A DNA stretch of 64,000 bases from Bradyrhizobium canariense (GCF_018130465.1 NZ_JAFCKJ010000011.1:124001-188000), one strand, 5' to 3'. Numbered from the stretch's first letter, positions 8,685-18,854 are shown. Program-made: numbers and translations. The notes: generated by a model not told the origin, from the sequence alone.

Positions 8685-9965
8685 TCACGCCTCCACGCGC
8701 TTCGCACCCGCGCTCACGATCGGCGGCTTCGCATTCAGCGCTTCCACCTGGAAGCCGGCGACGCGCTTGTAGTTGGCGGCAACATCCTCCAGCTCCTGTT
8801 GCGACAGCACGTCAGTGACGACGTTGTAGCCGTCGGGTGCGCGCTCCTCGACGAGCTGCATCACCTGCTCGGGGCCGTTCTTGCGGTTGAGCAGGACGAG
8901 ACTCGTGGTTGCAGGCCGCCGCTCGGCCTCATAGGCGAGCAGGGCCGCTTGCGTCGGGCCGTGCGCCAGGATCTCGCGCGTGATGGTGCGGGCATCGAGG
9001 ATCGCCTGCGAGGCGCCGTTGGAGCCAATCGGGTACATCGGATGTGCGGCATCGCCCATCAGCGTGACGCGGCCAAAGGTCCATTGCGACACCGGATCGC
9101 GGTCGACCAACGGATATTCATAGGCGTGCGGGCAGTTCTTGATCAGGCCGGGCACGTCGAGCCAGTCGAACTGCCAGCTCTCGAACCAGGGCAAAAACTC
9201 CTCCAGCCGCGCGGTGCGGTTATAGTCCTCGCGCCGCCATTGATAGGTCGGCGGCATGTGGCGCTCGGCGACCCAGTTGATCAAATGGTTGCCCGCGGCG
9301 TCCGGAGCCTTCGAGATCGGATAGCAGACGAATTTCAGGATCTCGTGGCCGGCCATGATCATGGTGCGGCCGCTGAGGAAGGCTTTTGCGGGCGTGACGC
9401 CGCGCCAGAGGATGCGGCCGTTCCAGATCGGTGGGCCCTCGTCGGGATAAAGTTTTTCTCGCGCGGCGGAATGGATGCCGTCGGCGGCGATCAGGATCGT
9501 GCCGTCGTAAGTCCCCGCGGCCTTGCCGGTGGCCTTGTCGATGAAGTCGGCGCGCACGCCGTCGGCGGTTTCGCTCCAGCCGGTCAGGTGATGGCTGGTC
9601 AGGATGTTGTCGCGGCCGAGACGCTCGATCGCGGTGTCGAGCAGCAGTTGCTGGAGCGTGCCGCGATGGATCGAAAATTGCGGCCATTTATAACCGGCCT
9701 CCAGCCCGCGCGGCTCGCTCCAGATCGGCTTGCCGTGCTTGGAGAAATAGGCAAGCTCGCGGGTGCGCACGCCGCTGGCATCGAGCTTGTCCATCAGGCC
9801 GATTTCGATCAGCTCGCGCACCGCGTGCGGCAGCACATTGATGCCGACACCGAGCGGCCGCAGTTCGGCGACGCTCTCGAACACTTTCGTGGGAATGCCG
9901 ATTCCGTGCAGGCTGAGTGCAAGCGTCAACCCGCCGATGCCGCCACCGGCGATGAGTACGGTCAT
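8685..9965 (-). CDS. FAD-dependent monooxygenase (PhzS/hydroxybenzoate hydroxylase type)
   Basis: This 426-residue flavoprotein starts directly with the dinucleotide-binding motif MTVLIAGGGIGG. The second FAD motif, GDAAHPMYPIGSNGASQAI, is of the PhzS-like branch, and IAADGIHSAAR matches the DG motif. Such enzymes use NAD(P)H and O2 to hydroxylate aromatic compounds. The substrate is unknown. The start at ATG 9965 places the Rossmann strand at the extreme N-terminus, as usual. It is divergent from a GST gene 141 bp away, which could mean shared roles in aromatic or xenobiotic metabolism, but that is speculative. Confidence 0.88.
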   Translation of the reverse strand: MTVLIAGGGIGGLTLALSLHGIGIPTKVFESVAELRPLGVGINVLPHAVRELIEIGLMDKLDASGVRTRELAYFSKHGKPIWSEPRGLEAGYKWPQFSIHRGTLQQLLLDTAIERLGRDNILTSHHLTGWSETADGVRADFIDKATGKAAGTYDGTILIAADGIHSAAREKLYPDEGPPIWNGRILWRGVTPAKAFLSGRTMIMAGHEILKFVCYPISKAPDAAGNHLINWVAERHMPPTYQWRREDYNRTARLEEFLPWFESWQFDWLDVPGLIKNCPHAYEYPLVDRDPVSQWTFGRVTLMGDAAHPMYPIGSNGASQAILDARTITREILAHGPTQAALLAYEAERRPATTSLVLLNRKNGPEQVMQLVEERAPDGYNVVTDVLSQQELEDVAANYKRVAGFQVEALNAKPPIVSAGAKRVEA

Positions 9966-10106
9966 GGGAAAGCCCCTCCAACTAGGGGCGTCTTGGCACA
10001 GCCGGGCGCCGGTGGGCAACTGCGAAGAGCAAGAGCACTGAGAACGCCGTGCTATGGACCTCGGGGCCCGCAGCCGTTACCTTCCGGCTTTCCCATGAGG
10101 TCCGAC

Positions 10107-10727
10107 ATGCTCAAGCTCTACTACGCGACCGGCACCTGTGCGCTCGCCACCTACATCACCCTGGAAGAAGCCGGCGCCGACTATGCGGCCGAGCGGCTGA
10201 GCTTCAAGACCAACCAGCAGAACAGCGACGAGTACCTCGCGATCAACCCGAAGGGCCGCGTGCCGGCCCTGGTGACCGATCGTGGCGTCCTCACCGAGAC
10301 GCCGGCGATGCTGGCCTATCTCGCGCAGACCTTCCCCAAGGCGAAACTCGCGCCGCTCGACGATCCCTTCGACTTCGCCCAGGTACAGTCGTTCAACTCC
10401 TATCTCTGCTCGACCGTGCACATCAACCATGCCCACAAGGTGCGCGGTGCGCGCTGGGCGAGCCAAGAGAGCTCGTTCGCCGACATGAAGCAGATGATCC
10501 CGAAGACCATGGGCGCCTGCTTCTCCCTGATCGAGCAGAAGATGTACAAGGGGCCCTGGGTGATGGGCGAGCAGTACACGATCTGCGATCCCTATCTTTA
10601 CACCCTGTCGACTTGGCTCGAAGGCGACAGCGTCGACATCAACGCGACGCCGAAGATCTCCGATCATTTCAAGCGCATGTCCGATCGCCCTGCCGTGCGC
10701 AAGGTGATGGACGCGCAGAAGGCGTGA
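10107..10727 (+). CDS. Glutathione S-transferase family protein
   Basis: This 206-residue protein has an N-terminal thioredoxin-like domain starting MLKLYYATGTCALATYITL, the beta-class pattern with a Ser/Cys near residue 11, and the glutathione-site motif NPKGRVPAL and ETPAML. A helical C-terminal domain follows with the conserved TICDPYLYTL. It probably conjugates or reduces electrophiles with glutathione in the cytosol. The start is ATG 10107, with GAGG nine bases before it. It ends eight bases before a palindromic repeat that separates it from the convergent LysR gene. Confidence 0.9.
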   Translation: MLKLYYATGTCALATYITLEEAGADYAAERLSFKTNQQNSDEYLAINPKGRVPALVTDRGVLTETPAMLAYLAQTFPKAKLAPLDDPFDFAQVQSFNSYLCSTVHINHAHKVRGARWASQESSFADMKQMIPKTMGACFSLIEQKMYKGPWVMGEQYTICDPYLYTLSTWLEGDSVDINATPKISDHFKRMSDRPAVRKVMDAQKA

Positions 10728-10734
10728 GGTTCTT

Positions 10735-10823
10735 GTAGGGTGGGCAAAGGCGCGTAGTGCCGTGCCCACCATCGTTCCAAGCCATGAAAGAAGTGGTGGG
10801 CACGCTTCGCTTTGCCCATACTA
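10735..10823. repeat. Palindromic intergenic repeat, family B (copy 1)
   Basis: This 89-bp inverted repeat has arms GTAGGGTGGGCAAAGGCGCG and CGCTTCGCTTTGCCCATACTAC, with an inner CCGTGCCCACC / GGTGGGCACG pair. A second copy is at 16138-16224. Its right end reaches the stop codon of the LysR gene (10821-10823). It sits between convergent genes and may work as a shared terminator. Confidence 0.9.
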
Positions 10824-11738
10824 CGAAGTCTTCCGCTTCTCCAATTCCCGTCCCGTCTCCAGCATCAGCCGCCGCAACCAGATCGAGCCGGGATCCATCT
10901 GTGCGCGGGTTGGATAGAACATGAACTGCTCGTCGATGCCGGGGTCGAGCGGCGGCGTCACCGTGACGAGACCGAACTGCTTCGACAGCGCCGCGATCAG
11001 CCGGCGCGGCACGAAGGCGACGAGGTCGGTGCGGGCGGCGACGTGCAGCGCTTCGAGATAACCGGGGACGACCAGTGAAATGTGCCGGTCGATGCCCTTG
11101 CTGCGCAGCCAGGTGTCGATCAAATCCTCGGCCTGGCCGCGGATGATCACGCCGACATGGCGTGCGGCCAGGAACGTCTCGCGCCGTTTCAGCTTCGCAG
11201 CCATCGGATGGCCGCGCCGCACCGCCAGCGCGTCGCTGTCGGTGTAGAGCAGCTGGCGGTGAAATCCCTTGAAAGCGTTGCCGATCGAGATCACGAGATC
11301 GATGGTGCGGGCGAACTCGGCGTGGAAGATCGCCGGTCCCCGCCACGGCACCACGTCGATGCGGACGTTGGGGGCGGCCTGCGTCACCTTTTCCATCAAG
11401 GGCGGCATCAACAGCTCGACCGCGAGATCCGGCATCATCAGGCGGAATTGCCGCTCGCTGCGCGCCGCATCGAATTCATCCGATACGAACAGCCCGCGCA
11501 CCTGGTCGAGCGCCTGCGCCAGCGGCGCGCGCAAGGCTTGCGCCCGCGGCGTCAGCTCCATCCGCCCACCTGTGCGTACCAGGAGCGGATCGCCAAAGAT
11601 GTCGCGCAGACGCTGGAGCGCATGACTCGTTGCCGGCTGCGACAGCCCGATCCGCAAGGCGGCGCGGCTGACGCTGGCCTCGCGCAGGAGCGCATCGAGC
11701 GCGGTCAGGAGATTGAGGTCGAGCGAATTCAAATTCAT
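10821..11738 (-). CDS. LysR-family transcriptional regulator
   Basis: This 305-residue regulator has an N-terminal winged helix-turn-helix (residues about 1-65, with ASVSRAALRIGLSQPATSHAL and LRDIFGDPLLVRT) followed by a periplasmic-binding-protein-like effector domain. It is of the NodD/NahR-like branch judging by MNLNSLDLNLLTALDALL. LysR proteins usually control a divergent neighbour, here the NTF2-like gene 90 bp away. The gap includes ATAG-N12-CTAT at 11746-11765, a possible binding site, but I cannot prove it. ATG 11738 is chosen because the open frame upstream does not resemble LysR. Confidence 0.92.
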   Translation of the reverse strand: MNLNSLDLNLLTALDALLREASVSRAALRIGLSQPATSHALQRLRDIFGDPLLVRTGGRMELTPRAQALRAPLAQALDQVRGLFVSDEFDAARSERQFRLMMPDLAVELLMPPLMEKVTQAAPNVRIDVVPWRGPAIFHAEFARTIDLVISIGNAFKGFHRQLLYTDSDALAVRRGHPMAAKLKRRETFLAARHVGVIIRGQAEDLIDTWLRSKGIDRHISLVVPGYLEALHVAARTDLVAFVPRRLIAALSKQFGLVTVTPPLDPGIDEQFMFYPTRAQMDPGSIWLRRLMLETGRELEKRKTS

Positions 11739-11828
11739 AGGGCGAATAGATATCATATACACTATCGATTTGAAGAATTTAGAGCCGGCGGCGATGATCT
11801 CAGTGTTCTCACCCAGGGAGATGCCGCC

Positions 11829-12272
11829 ATGAACGCGAGCGCCAATAAGAAGCTGATGCAGGATATCTTTACCGCCGCCGCCAGTCCCGATCCGGCTGCG
11901 CGCGACCGCGCCCTGTTCACCGAAAGTCTTGCCGACGACGCCAAATGGATCGTGACCGGCCAGTATTCCTGGTCGCGCACCTTTTCGGGCAAACAGGCGA
12001 TCCTCAACGATTTGCACGCCTATGTGCGGACCCGTCTTGTCGACCGGACACGGACGGTTGCCCACCGCTTCATCGCCGACGGCGATCTCGTCGTCGTCGA
12101 AGCGAAGGGCGACAACGTCACGCCCGAGGGGCTGCGCTACGACAACGACTATTGTCTCGTGTTTCGTCTCGAGGAGGGCAAGATCAAGGAGATCCGGGAA
12201 TATTGCGACTCGGTGCTGACCGAGAAGGCACTCGGCCCGTTTCCGCAGACGGACGTGAGGGCCGCGAGCTGA
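11829..12272 (+). CDS. SnoaL/NTF2-like protein
   Basis: This 147-residue protein has the cone-shaped NTF2-like fold pattern: N-terminal helices, DDAKWIVTGQYSWSRTFSGKQAI, and the strand-rich half with GLRYDNDYCLVFRLEEGKIKEIREYCDS, the typical SnoaL-like ending. Members include isomerases, hydrolases and proteins of unknown role. The substrate is not evident. It is divergent from a LysR regulator, so it is the likely target of that regulator. Start ATG 11829, after AGGGAGATGCCGCC. Confidence 0.82.
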   Translation: MNASANKKLMQDIFTAAASPDPAARDRALFTESLADDAKWIVTGQYSWSRTFSGKQAILNDLHAYVRTRLVDRTRTVAHRFIADGDLVVVEAKGDNVTPEGLRYDNDYCLVFRLEEGKIKEIREYCDSVLTEKALGPFPQTDVRAAS

Positions 12273-12325
12273 GCGGATTGAGCGGCGTCGGGTCCGCCGA
12301 CCGATGCGGTCCGCCGCGGTCGACG

Positions 12326-12493
12326 ATGGTCGCGTCGGTCTGGCGCAGGCTGGCGGAGATCGTCCGCATCAGGCGAGAGCGGTCGCGGCAGCGCTGCCAG
12401 CTCGCTGCCATGACCGAGCGGGAGCTTCAGGACTGCGGGCTGACACGGTCGGAGATCGCCTACGAGCTGCATAAGCCCCACCAGCGAAAATAG
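12326..12493 (+). CDS. DUF1127 small protein
   Basis: This is a 55-residue basic protein, MVASVWRRLAEIVRIRR..., ending in the DUF1127 core MTERELQDCGLTRSEIAYEL. The domain (YjiS-like) is abundant in alphaproteobacteria; some members influence phosphate or carbon metabolism and small-RNA turnover. The open frame continues upstream without homology, and ATG 12326 is the first start that gives a normal-length DUF1127 protein. No strong ribosome site is visible, so the start is uncertain. A GC-rich hairpin follows at once. Confidence 0.8.
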   Translation: MVASVWRRLAEIVRIRRERSRQRCQLAAMTERELQDCGLTRSEIAYELHKPHQRK

Positions 12494-12854
12494 AGAACGG
12501 AGGGGGCGGGGCAACGTTGCCTCGCCTCCGCTGGAAGTGGTCGAGAACGCGCTCGGCAAATTAACGCAGGAGAGCGCGACAAGCGTCCATCGGGACGTCC
12601 ATGCAGTGATCTGCATGCGCCTGCGGGACTTGCGCCGAAACCTTGCGCAGCTGCCGCCAAAATCAGCAGATTTTGTGCGAGCCTGCGCAGACCTGCGCGA
12701 AAAATTTGAAGGTTCAATTAACGAGTGTCCCCCATTGTGTCGCGGTGCAGCGTGGGTCGCGAAAGACGCGACGCGCGGCTGCCAGGGTGGCCGGTGACGA
12801 TCGCCGGATTAGGCCGGCCGCTCGAATTGACATGCATCTGGGTGGACAGTGGGA
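12494..12854 (+). other. Upstream region of the first MCP gene
   Basis: The 361-bp gap holds the hairpin at 12498-12530 and then no gene that I can support. A locally AT-richer part near 12690-12725 (AAAATTTGAAGGTTCAATTAA) is the likeliest promoter area for the MCP. I see no clear sigma-factor consensus. Confidence 0.5.
12498..12530 (+). terminator. Candidate hairpin terminator after the DUF1127 gene
   Basis: A GC-rich hairpin with the centre GGCAACGTTGCC and outer CGGAGG/CCTCCG arms starts five bases after the stop codon. The CCAGCG at 12481 and CGCTGG at 12529 can extend the stem. There is no T-run, so it may be a weak or Rho-assisted terminator. Confidence 0.4.
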
Positions 12855-14864
12855 ATGCCGAGTTTTCGTTTGCGGATCAGGGGACGCCTGTACGCAGGTT
12901 TCATGGCCTTGGTGGCGGTTGGTCTCGTGATGGCGGTGGTCGCCGTCTGGAATTTGCGGGCGGTCCAGGATCAGGTCGGAAGACAATCGGCGCTTTCGGA
13001 CAGCACCGCGCGGGTGCTGGAGATATCGACCCATCTTCAGGCCATCCAGCGCGCCAATCTGCGTTACATCTACGACGCCAGCGAGCCTGCGATGAAGGAG
13101 GCCGCGGAACGGGAGGCGGCGGCAACCGAGCTCTTGCAGGTCGGGGCGAAGGGCACGCTCTCGGAAGAGCGCCGAAAGCTTTACGAGGGCCTGATCGCCG
13201 ACATCGCCAAGATGAAAAGCCTGCGTGACAATCTCGGTGACGCCGTCAACGAGGCGAGGACGGGCAAGGCGACGCTGCTGCCGAGCGGCGACGAACTGAC
13301 CGTCAAGATGGGCAAGTTGGTCGATACGGCGCGCGCAGCCGTCGATGAAGACACCGCGGCGCTCGTCGGGGATCTCGAATCCAGGCTGCTTCTCGTCCAA
13401 ATCGCGAACTGGCGTTTCCTGGCCTTGCGCGACGTCAAGGGGCCCGCCAACTTCAGGACCAATGTGGACAGGGCATCACAGCGCCTCGCGGCGATCGAAA
13501 AGAGCCCACAGGCGACGGAGCTGCGAACCACGCTCGCGCCGGTGAAGACCTCGCTCGGAATCTACAAATCCGCGTTCGAGACCACGTCCGCCGCGATGCT
13601 TCAGGCCGACGAGATCTATCACAAGAACCTCGCGCCGCTGATCGTCGAGAGCATCGGCAAGCTCAAGGTCGCGGAAACCGCCTTGAAGAAGGATTATCGG
13701 GACTCGCGCACAAGTGCCGAAGCCGTGATTGCCGGAACGACGTCGATTCAGGAAATCGCCGGCGGTCTTGCCATCGTGTTCGGCGGCATCGTCGCCTTCC
13801 TGATCGCCCGCAGCATCGTTGGTCCCCTGACCTCGATGACCCGCGCGATGGGGCTGCTTGCCGGCGGCAATCTCGAGGTCGGGATTCCCGGCCGCGGCAG
13901 GGCCGACGAGATCGGCGACATGGCGACAGCGATCCAGGTGTTCAAGGACAACATGGTCGAGACCGAGCGCCTGCGCCATGAGCAGACCGAGGTCGAGGCG
14001 CGGCAGGCCGAGAGTCGCAAAGCCGACATGGTCAAACTGGCCGACCAGTTCGAGCAGGCGGTGGGCGAGATCGTCGATACCGTGTCGTCGGCATCGCAGG
14101 AGCTCGAAGCCTCCGCCGGCACCCTGACCACGACCGCTTCGCGGGCCCAGGATCTGTCGACGGAAGTCGCCTCCGCGTCGCAGGAAGCAACGGCAAACGT
14201 GCAGGCCGTCGCCTCGGCGACGGAAGAGCTGTCCTCGTCGGTGACGGAGATCGCGCGCCAGGTGCAGGAATCGGCCCGCATCGCGGGCGAAGCCGTCGGT
14301 CAGGCGAGCAGGACCAACGCGCGCGTCGGTGAGCTCTCCAAGGCTGCGGCCCGCATCGGCGACGTGGTCGAGCTGATCAGCACCATCGCCGGCCAGACCA
14401 ACCTCCTGGCGCTGAACGCCACCATCGAGGCGGCGCGCGCGGGTGAAGCCGGCCGCGGCTTTGCGGTGGTGGCCTCGGAGGTCAAGGCGCTCGCCGAGCA
14501 GACCGCGAGGGCCACCGGTGAGATCGCCCAGCAGGTCTCGGGCATCCAGGCCGCGACGGAGGAGTCGGTCGGCTCGATCAGGGAAATCAGCGGCACCATC
14601 GAGCGGCTGTCGGAGATCTCGTCGACGGTCGCCGCTGCCGTGGAACAGCAGGGTGCGGCCACGCAGGAGATTTCCCGCAACGTCCAGCAGGCGGCCCATG
14701 GCACGCAGCTTGTGTCGTCCAACATCGGCGACGTGCAGCGCGGCGCCTCCGAGACCGGCTCGGCCTCCTCACAGGTGCTCTCGGCGGCCCGCTCGCTGTC
14801 GGCCGACAGCAATCGCTTGAAGCAAGAGGTCGCCAAGTTCCTGAGCTCGGTGCACGCGGCCTGA
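12855..14864 (+). CDS. Methyl-accepting chemotaxis protein with large sensor domain
   Basis: This 669-residue transducer has TM1 at about residues 13-31, a helical periplasmic sensor of about 267 residues, TM2 at about 302-321, a HAMP domain (about 322-375) and a cytoplasmic signalling domain with the conserved hairpin tip around [20 protein letters not shown]. The sensor length fits a helical bimodular type, but I cannot name a ligand. It should form arrays with CheA and CheW, which are not in the window. No CheR-binding pentapeptide is seen at the C-terminus (...FLSSVHAA). ATG 12855 is preferred over GTG 12849. Confidence 0.95.
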   Translation: MPSFRLRIRGRLYAGFMALVAVGLVMAVVAVWNLRAVQDQVGRQSALSDSTARVLEISTHLQAIQRANLRYIYDASEPAMKEAAEREAAATELLQVGAKGTLSEERRKLYEGLIADIAKMKSLRDNLGDAVNEARTGKATLLPSGDELTVKMGKLVDTARAAVDEDTAALVGDLESRLLLVQIANWRFLALRDVKGPANFRTNVDRASQRLAAIEKSPQATELRTTLAPVKTSLGIYKSAFETTSAAMLQADEIYHKNLAPLIVESIGKLKVAETALKKDYRDSRTSAEAVIAGTTSIQEIAGGLAIVFGGIVAFLIARSIVGPLTSMTRAMGLLAGGNLEVGIPGRGRADEIGDMATAIQVFKDNMVETERLRHEQTEVEARQAESRKADMVKLADQFEQAVGEIVDTVSSASQELEASAGTLTTTASRAQDLSTEVASASQEATANVQAVASATEELSSSVTEIARQVQESARIAGEAVGQASRTNARVGELSKAAARIGDVVELISTIAGQTNLLALNATIEAARAGEAGRGFAVVASEVKALAEQTARATGEIAQQVSGIQAATEESVGSIREISGTIERLSEISSTVAAAVEQQGAATQEISRNVQQAAHGTQLVSSNIGDVQRGASETGSASSQVLSAARSLSADSNRLKQEVAKFLSSVHAA

Positions 14865-14878
14865 GCCTCAAAAGCAAA

Positions 14879-14902
14879 AGGCCACGCGCATGCGCGTGGC
14901 CT
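14879..14902 (-). terminator. Intrinsic terminator of the downstream GST gene
   Basis: A perfect 24-bp palindrome, centred on GCGCATGCGC with arms AGGCCACGCGC, lies between the convergent MCP and GST genes. Read on the minus strand it is followed by TTTGCTTTT, a usable T-tract. It may also stop the MCP transcript. Confidence 0.7.
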
Positions 14903-14922
14903 CGAATTGTGACGTGGTGCGA

Positions 14923-15609
14923 TCAGGCCACTTTCGTCGTCATGTGCTTGAACATGTTGCCGCGGGCCTCGTCGTCCATCTCCGCCTTGAAGGTGAACTT
15001 GTCCTTCAGCGCGATCGCGCGCGCCGCCGCAGGCCGCGCCGAGACCTCGTCCACCAGCCGCTTCACGTTCGGGTATCGCGCAAAGGCATCGTCGCCGAGC
15101 TTGAACGGCACCATCCGCGCCCAGCCCCACAGCGCCATGTCGACGATCGAATAGCCGTCGCCGACCATGTAGCGGCGGCTGGCGAGGTGACCGTCGAGAA
15201 TCTTGTAGTGGCGATCGGTCTCGAACTGGTAGCGGTTATGCGCGTAGTCGTGGTTCTGGTCTTTCGGCGCAAAATGCTTGAAGTGCACGGCCTGACCCGA
15301 ATACGGCCCGACGCCGGTGGCGATGAACATAAGCCATGACAGCGTCTCGCCGCGCAACGAGGCGGCGGGCAGGAATTTGCCGGTCTTCTCGGCGAGATAT
15401 AGCAGGATGGCGTTCGAGTCGAAGACGATGGTGCCGCTATCGTCGATCGCCGGCACCTTGGCGTTCGGATTGATCTTCAGATAGTCCGGCGTGAACTGCT
15501 CCCCCTTGCGGGTGTCGATCTTCACCGGCTCGAAGGGCAGACCGGACTCTTCGAGATACAGCGCGACCTTGGTCGGATTCGGCGAACCGTTGAAATAGAA
15601 TTTGAGCAT
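14923..15609 (-). CDS. Glutathione S-transferase family protein
   Basis: This 228-residue protein begins MLKFYFNGSPNPTKVALYLE, a thioredoxin-like domain with the Ser/Asn active-site region, then INPNAKVPAI and the GSH-binding DSNAILLYLAE. The C-terminal helical domain has the conserved GYSIVDMALWGWARM. It resembles the YfcG/Ure2-like (nu-class) GSTs more than the first GST in this window. Likely cytosolic disulfide-bond or electrophile chemistry with glutathione. The start ATG 15609 has GGAG at a good distance. It is convergent with the MCP gene. Confidence 0.9.
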   Translation of the reverse strand: MLKFYFNGSPNPTKVALYLEESGLPFEPVKIDTRKGEQFTPDYLKINPNAKVPAIDDSGTIVFDSNAILLYLAEKTGKFLPAASLRGETLSWLMFIATGVGPYSGQAVHFKHFAPKDQNHDYAHNRYQFETDRHYKILDGHLASRRYMVGDGYSIVDMALWGWARMVPFKLGDDAFARYPNVKRLVDEVSARPAAARAIALKDKFTFKAEMDDEARGNMFKHMTTKVA

Positions 15610-15740
15610 CGGGCATCTCCCCTGTGTTGTTGGCCAAGAGTGGAGGCAGCAGCATATCCGCAAGCGGCCTTGTCTTGCCTGAACCTTATCGGGGAGGGCA
15701 ACCGGCGAGTTTGCCGGGCGGTATCTGCGCGCCACGCAGA

Positions 15741-16067
15741 TCAGCCGGCGTAACAAAGGCCGATCGCCGCCGTAGTAACCATGGCCGCGCCCACCGCCTC
15801 CAGGCGCAGCCCGAGCCGCGTAGCGATATGCATGTCGGAGGCCCGCGCCGCGCGCTCCGATCCGCGCGCGTAGCCGTGAACGATGACGTCGTGATTGAAG
15901 CTGTCATGGGCCTCGTTGCTGCTGGCGAGCCCGACGCAGACCACGAGCACGCCGAACAAGGCGAGGCCGAAAAACCCCAACAGCGCGATCAGGAACATCG
16001 GAAACATGCCGAGCAGAAAGATCGGCAGCAGCGGCACCAGCAGCAATGTCTCGGACTGTCGTCGCAT
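15741..16067 (-). CDS. Small hypothetical membrane protein
   Basis: The predicted 108-residue protein has a strongly hydrophobic N-terminal half (LLLVPLLPIFLLGMF and FLIALLGFFGLALFGVLVV, two likely membrane spans), a polar middle, and a short hydrophobic end. I do not recognise a family. The composition and length are those of a real small membrane protein, but the ribosome site is weak, so the start is uncertain. It lies 131 bp upstream of the second GST gene on the same strand, and downstream of ccrM beyond a repeat. Confidence 0.55.
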   Translation of the reverse strand: MRRQSETLLLVPLLPIFLLGMFPMFLIALLGFFGLALFGVLVVCVGLASSNEAHDSFNHDVIVHGYARGSERAARASDMHIATRLGLRLEAVGAAMVTTAAIGLCYAG

Positions 16068-16137
16068 GGGAGGACCGGTCGGGACGGGACTGATCGGTCA
16101 AATCTAGTCCTGGCCGTGGCCGCATTCAAGGAGCCTT

Positions 16138-16224
16138 AGTGTGGGCAAAGGCGCGAAGCGCCGTGCCTACCGTCTTCTCTTCGTAGCCAAAAGACGGTGG
16201 GCACGCTTCGCTTTGCCCACCCTG
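16138..16224. repeat. Palindromic intergenic repeat, family B (copy 2)
   Basis: An 87-bp inverted repeat, with arms around GTGGGCAAAGGCGCGAAGCG and CGCTTCGCTTTGCCCACCCT and an inner CCGTCTT / AAGACGG pair. It is homologous to the copy at 10735-10823, although the central 25 bases differ. It lies just downstream of ccrM. Confidence 0.9.
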
Positions 16225-16241
16225 CGAGACCGGTGAAGCGG

Positions 16242-17391
<1,150 letters not shown>

Positions 17392-17454
17392 AGGCGACGC
17401 TGTCGGCGACGCGGGACCAAACAACCGACTGACCGTTACATTGAAGCGGCAAAG

Positions 17455-17469
17455 TAAAAATCGACTTAA
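17455..17469 (-). promoter_or_regulatory. CtrA-like box upstream of ccrM
   Basis: Read towards ccrM the sequence is TTAAGTCGATTTTTA, i.e. TTAA-N7-TTTA, one base from the CtrA consensus TTAA-N7-TTAA. It ends 82 bp upstream of the start codon, a normal promoter distance. CtrA activates ccrM in Caulobacter. A single mismatch in an AT-rich stretch could also be chance. Confidence 0.45.
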
Positions 17470-17605
17470 CCCGCCGCTTTCGTGAGCAGCCCTCACATCG
17501 CGCATTGCGCGCGGTTCGCTGTGCGCATTCGCCGTGTTTTACAGTGTATTTCGCGTTTCCTCGTGTTGCGGGAGCGGCTGGAGCGCAAAAAGACTCCAAA
17601 TTTCT

Positions 17606-17641
17606 CTCGGAAAAAATTGCACGACCCTCGGAAAAAATTGC
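17606..17641. repeat. 15-bp perfect direct repeat with a 21-bp period
   Basis: CTCGGAAAAAATTGC occurs at 17606-17620 and again at 17627-17641, separated by six bases. The period is two helical turns, so a protein could bind both on one face. It lies in the 410-bp divergent region between ccrM and the YpfJ gene, about 140 bp before the latter. The rest of this gap shows no gene. Confidence 0.8.
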
Positions 17642-17782
17642 TGGCATTGCCACGCTGTCGCACTAGGCAATAATTGCCGAGCGGGATATTGATTAACGCA
17701 ATGGAAATTTTACGTGTATGGCGCGTTGAGCTTTCGCGCTTGTGCGCCCAAATGATGCCATCCAGGACCGAGGGAAGCCGCC

Positions 17783-18718
17783 ATGCGCTACGATGATTTC
17801 CGCCGCAGCGACGACATCGAGGATCGCCGCGACGATGGTGGCGGCGGTGGTGGAGGAGGCGGGTTCGGCCTGCCCATGGGCGGCGGCGGGCTCGGCATCG
17901 GTACCATCATCGTGCTCGGCCTGGTCGGCTACGCCTTCGGCATCGATCCGCGCATCCTGATCGGCGGCGCCGAGATCCTCACCGGCGGTGGCCAGGCGCC
18001 GTCCTACCAGACCGATCGCCAGTCGTCGTCCAACGCCAAGCGCGGCGCGCCGACCGACGAGATGGGCAGCATGATCTCCGGCATCCTCGGCGAGATCGAC
18101 GATCGCTGGAGCGAGATATTCCAGGCCTCGGGCCAGACCTTTACCGGTCCGAAGGTCGTGCTGTTCCGCAACGTCACCAATGGCGGGCGCTGCGGCCGGG
18201 CAGAGTCGGCGATGGGACCGTTCTACTGTCCGCCCGACAAGACCATCTTCCTCGACACCGGTTTCTTCCGCGAGGTCGAGACGCGTTTTCGTGGTTGCTC
18301 CGGCAAGTCCGCCTGTAACTTCACCACCGCCTACATCATCGCGCATGAGGCCGGCCATCACATCCAGAACCTGCTCGGCATCATTCCGCGCGTGACGCGG
18401 CTGCAGCAGCAGGCCGGCAGCAAGGCGGAGTCGAATGCGCTCCAGGTGAAGGTGGAATTGCAGGCCGACTGCCTGTCCGGTGTCTGGGTCAATCGCGAGG
18501 CGAAGAAGCGGCCGAACTTCCTGGAGCCTGGCGACATCGACGCCGCACTCACCACGGCGAGCGCGATCGGCGACGACACGCTGCAGCGCCAGTCCACGGG
18601 CCGCGTCGTGCCCGATTCCTTCACCCACGGCTCGGCGGCGCAACGCAAGCAGTGGTTCATGACCGGCTACCAGCAGGGCACGGTCCAGGCCTGCAACACG
18701 TTTGGCGGCGGACAGTAG
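17783..18718 (+). CDS. YpfJ-family neutral zinc metallopeptidase
   Basis: This 311-residue protein begins with an acidic/basic stretch (MRYDDFRRSDDIEDRRDD) and a run of nine glycines, then a single membrane span (about residues 37-53). The C-terminal domain carries the zinc motif HEAGH at 188-192 and a downstream acidic ligand candidate in VELQADCLSG near 225. The family (PF04228) is predicted to be membrane-anchored zinc peptidases; substrates are unknown. Starts at ATG 17783 after GGGAAGCCGCC. A palindromic repeat follows the stop. Confidence 0.92.
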   Translation: MRYDDFRRSDDIEDRRDDGGGGGGGGGFGLPMGGGGLGIGTIIVLGLVGYAFGIDPRILIGGAEILTGGGQAPSYQTDRQSSSNAKRGAPTDEMGSMISGILGEIDDRWSEIFQASGQTFTGPKVVLFRNVTNGGRCGRAESAMGPFYCPPDKTIFLDTGFFREVETRFRGCSGKSACNFTTAYIIAHEAGHHIQNLLGIIPRVTRLQQQAGSKAESNALQVKVELQADCLSGVWVNREAKKRPNFLEPGDIDAALTTASAIGDDTLQRQSTGRVVPDSFTHGSAAQRKQWFMTGYQQGTVQACNTFGGGQ

Positions 18719-18726
18719 GGGTTATC

Positions 18727-18824
18727 CGTCATCCTGAGGTGCTCGCCAATTGGCGAGCCTCGAAGGATGGCGATCCCGTGGCCCATCCTTCGAGGCGCGC
18801 AAGAGCGCGCACCTCAGGATGACG
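18727..18824. repeat. Palindromic intergenic repeat, family C
   Basis: A 98-bp inverted repeat with arms CGTCATCCTGAGGTGC and GCACCTCAGGATGACG; inside it are GCCTCGAAGGATGG and CCATCCTTCGAGGC as a second pair, plus a small GCTCGCCAATTGGCGAGC palindrome. It lies between two plus-strand genes (ypfJ-like and moaB), so it may end one transcript or process a joint one. Confidence 0.9.
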
Positions 18825-18854
18825 TCAGTGGGCGGGGAAAGAAGGTGCGTTGCA

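Noticed and set aside
8676-10106. Long plus-strand open frame running into the first GST gene
   Set aside because: Only the part after 10107 has GST motifs. The upstream part is antisense to the flavin monooxygenase, whose FAD motifs are intact.
17873-17910. Gly-rich stretch of the YpfJ gene as a repeat expansion or frameshift
   Set aside because: The frame stays open and the Gly-rich linker before the membrane span is normal for this family in Bradyrhizobium.
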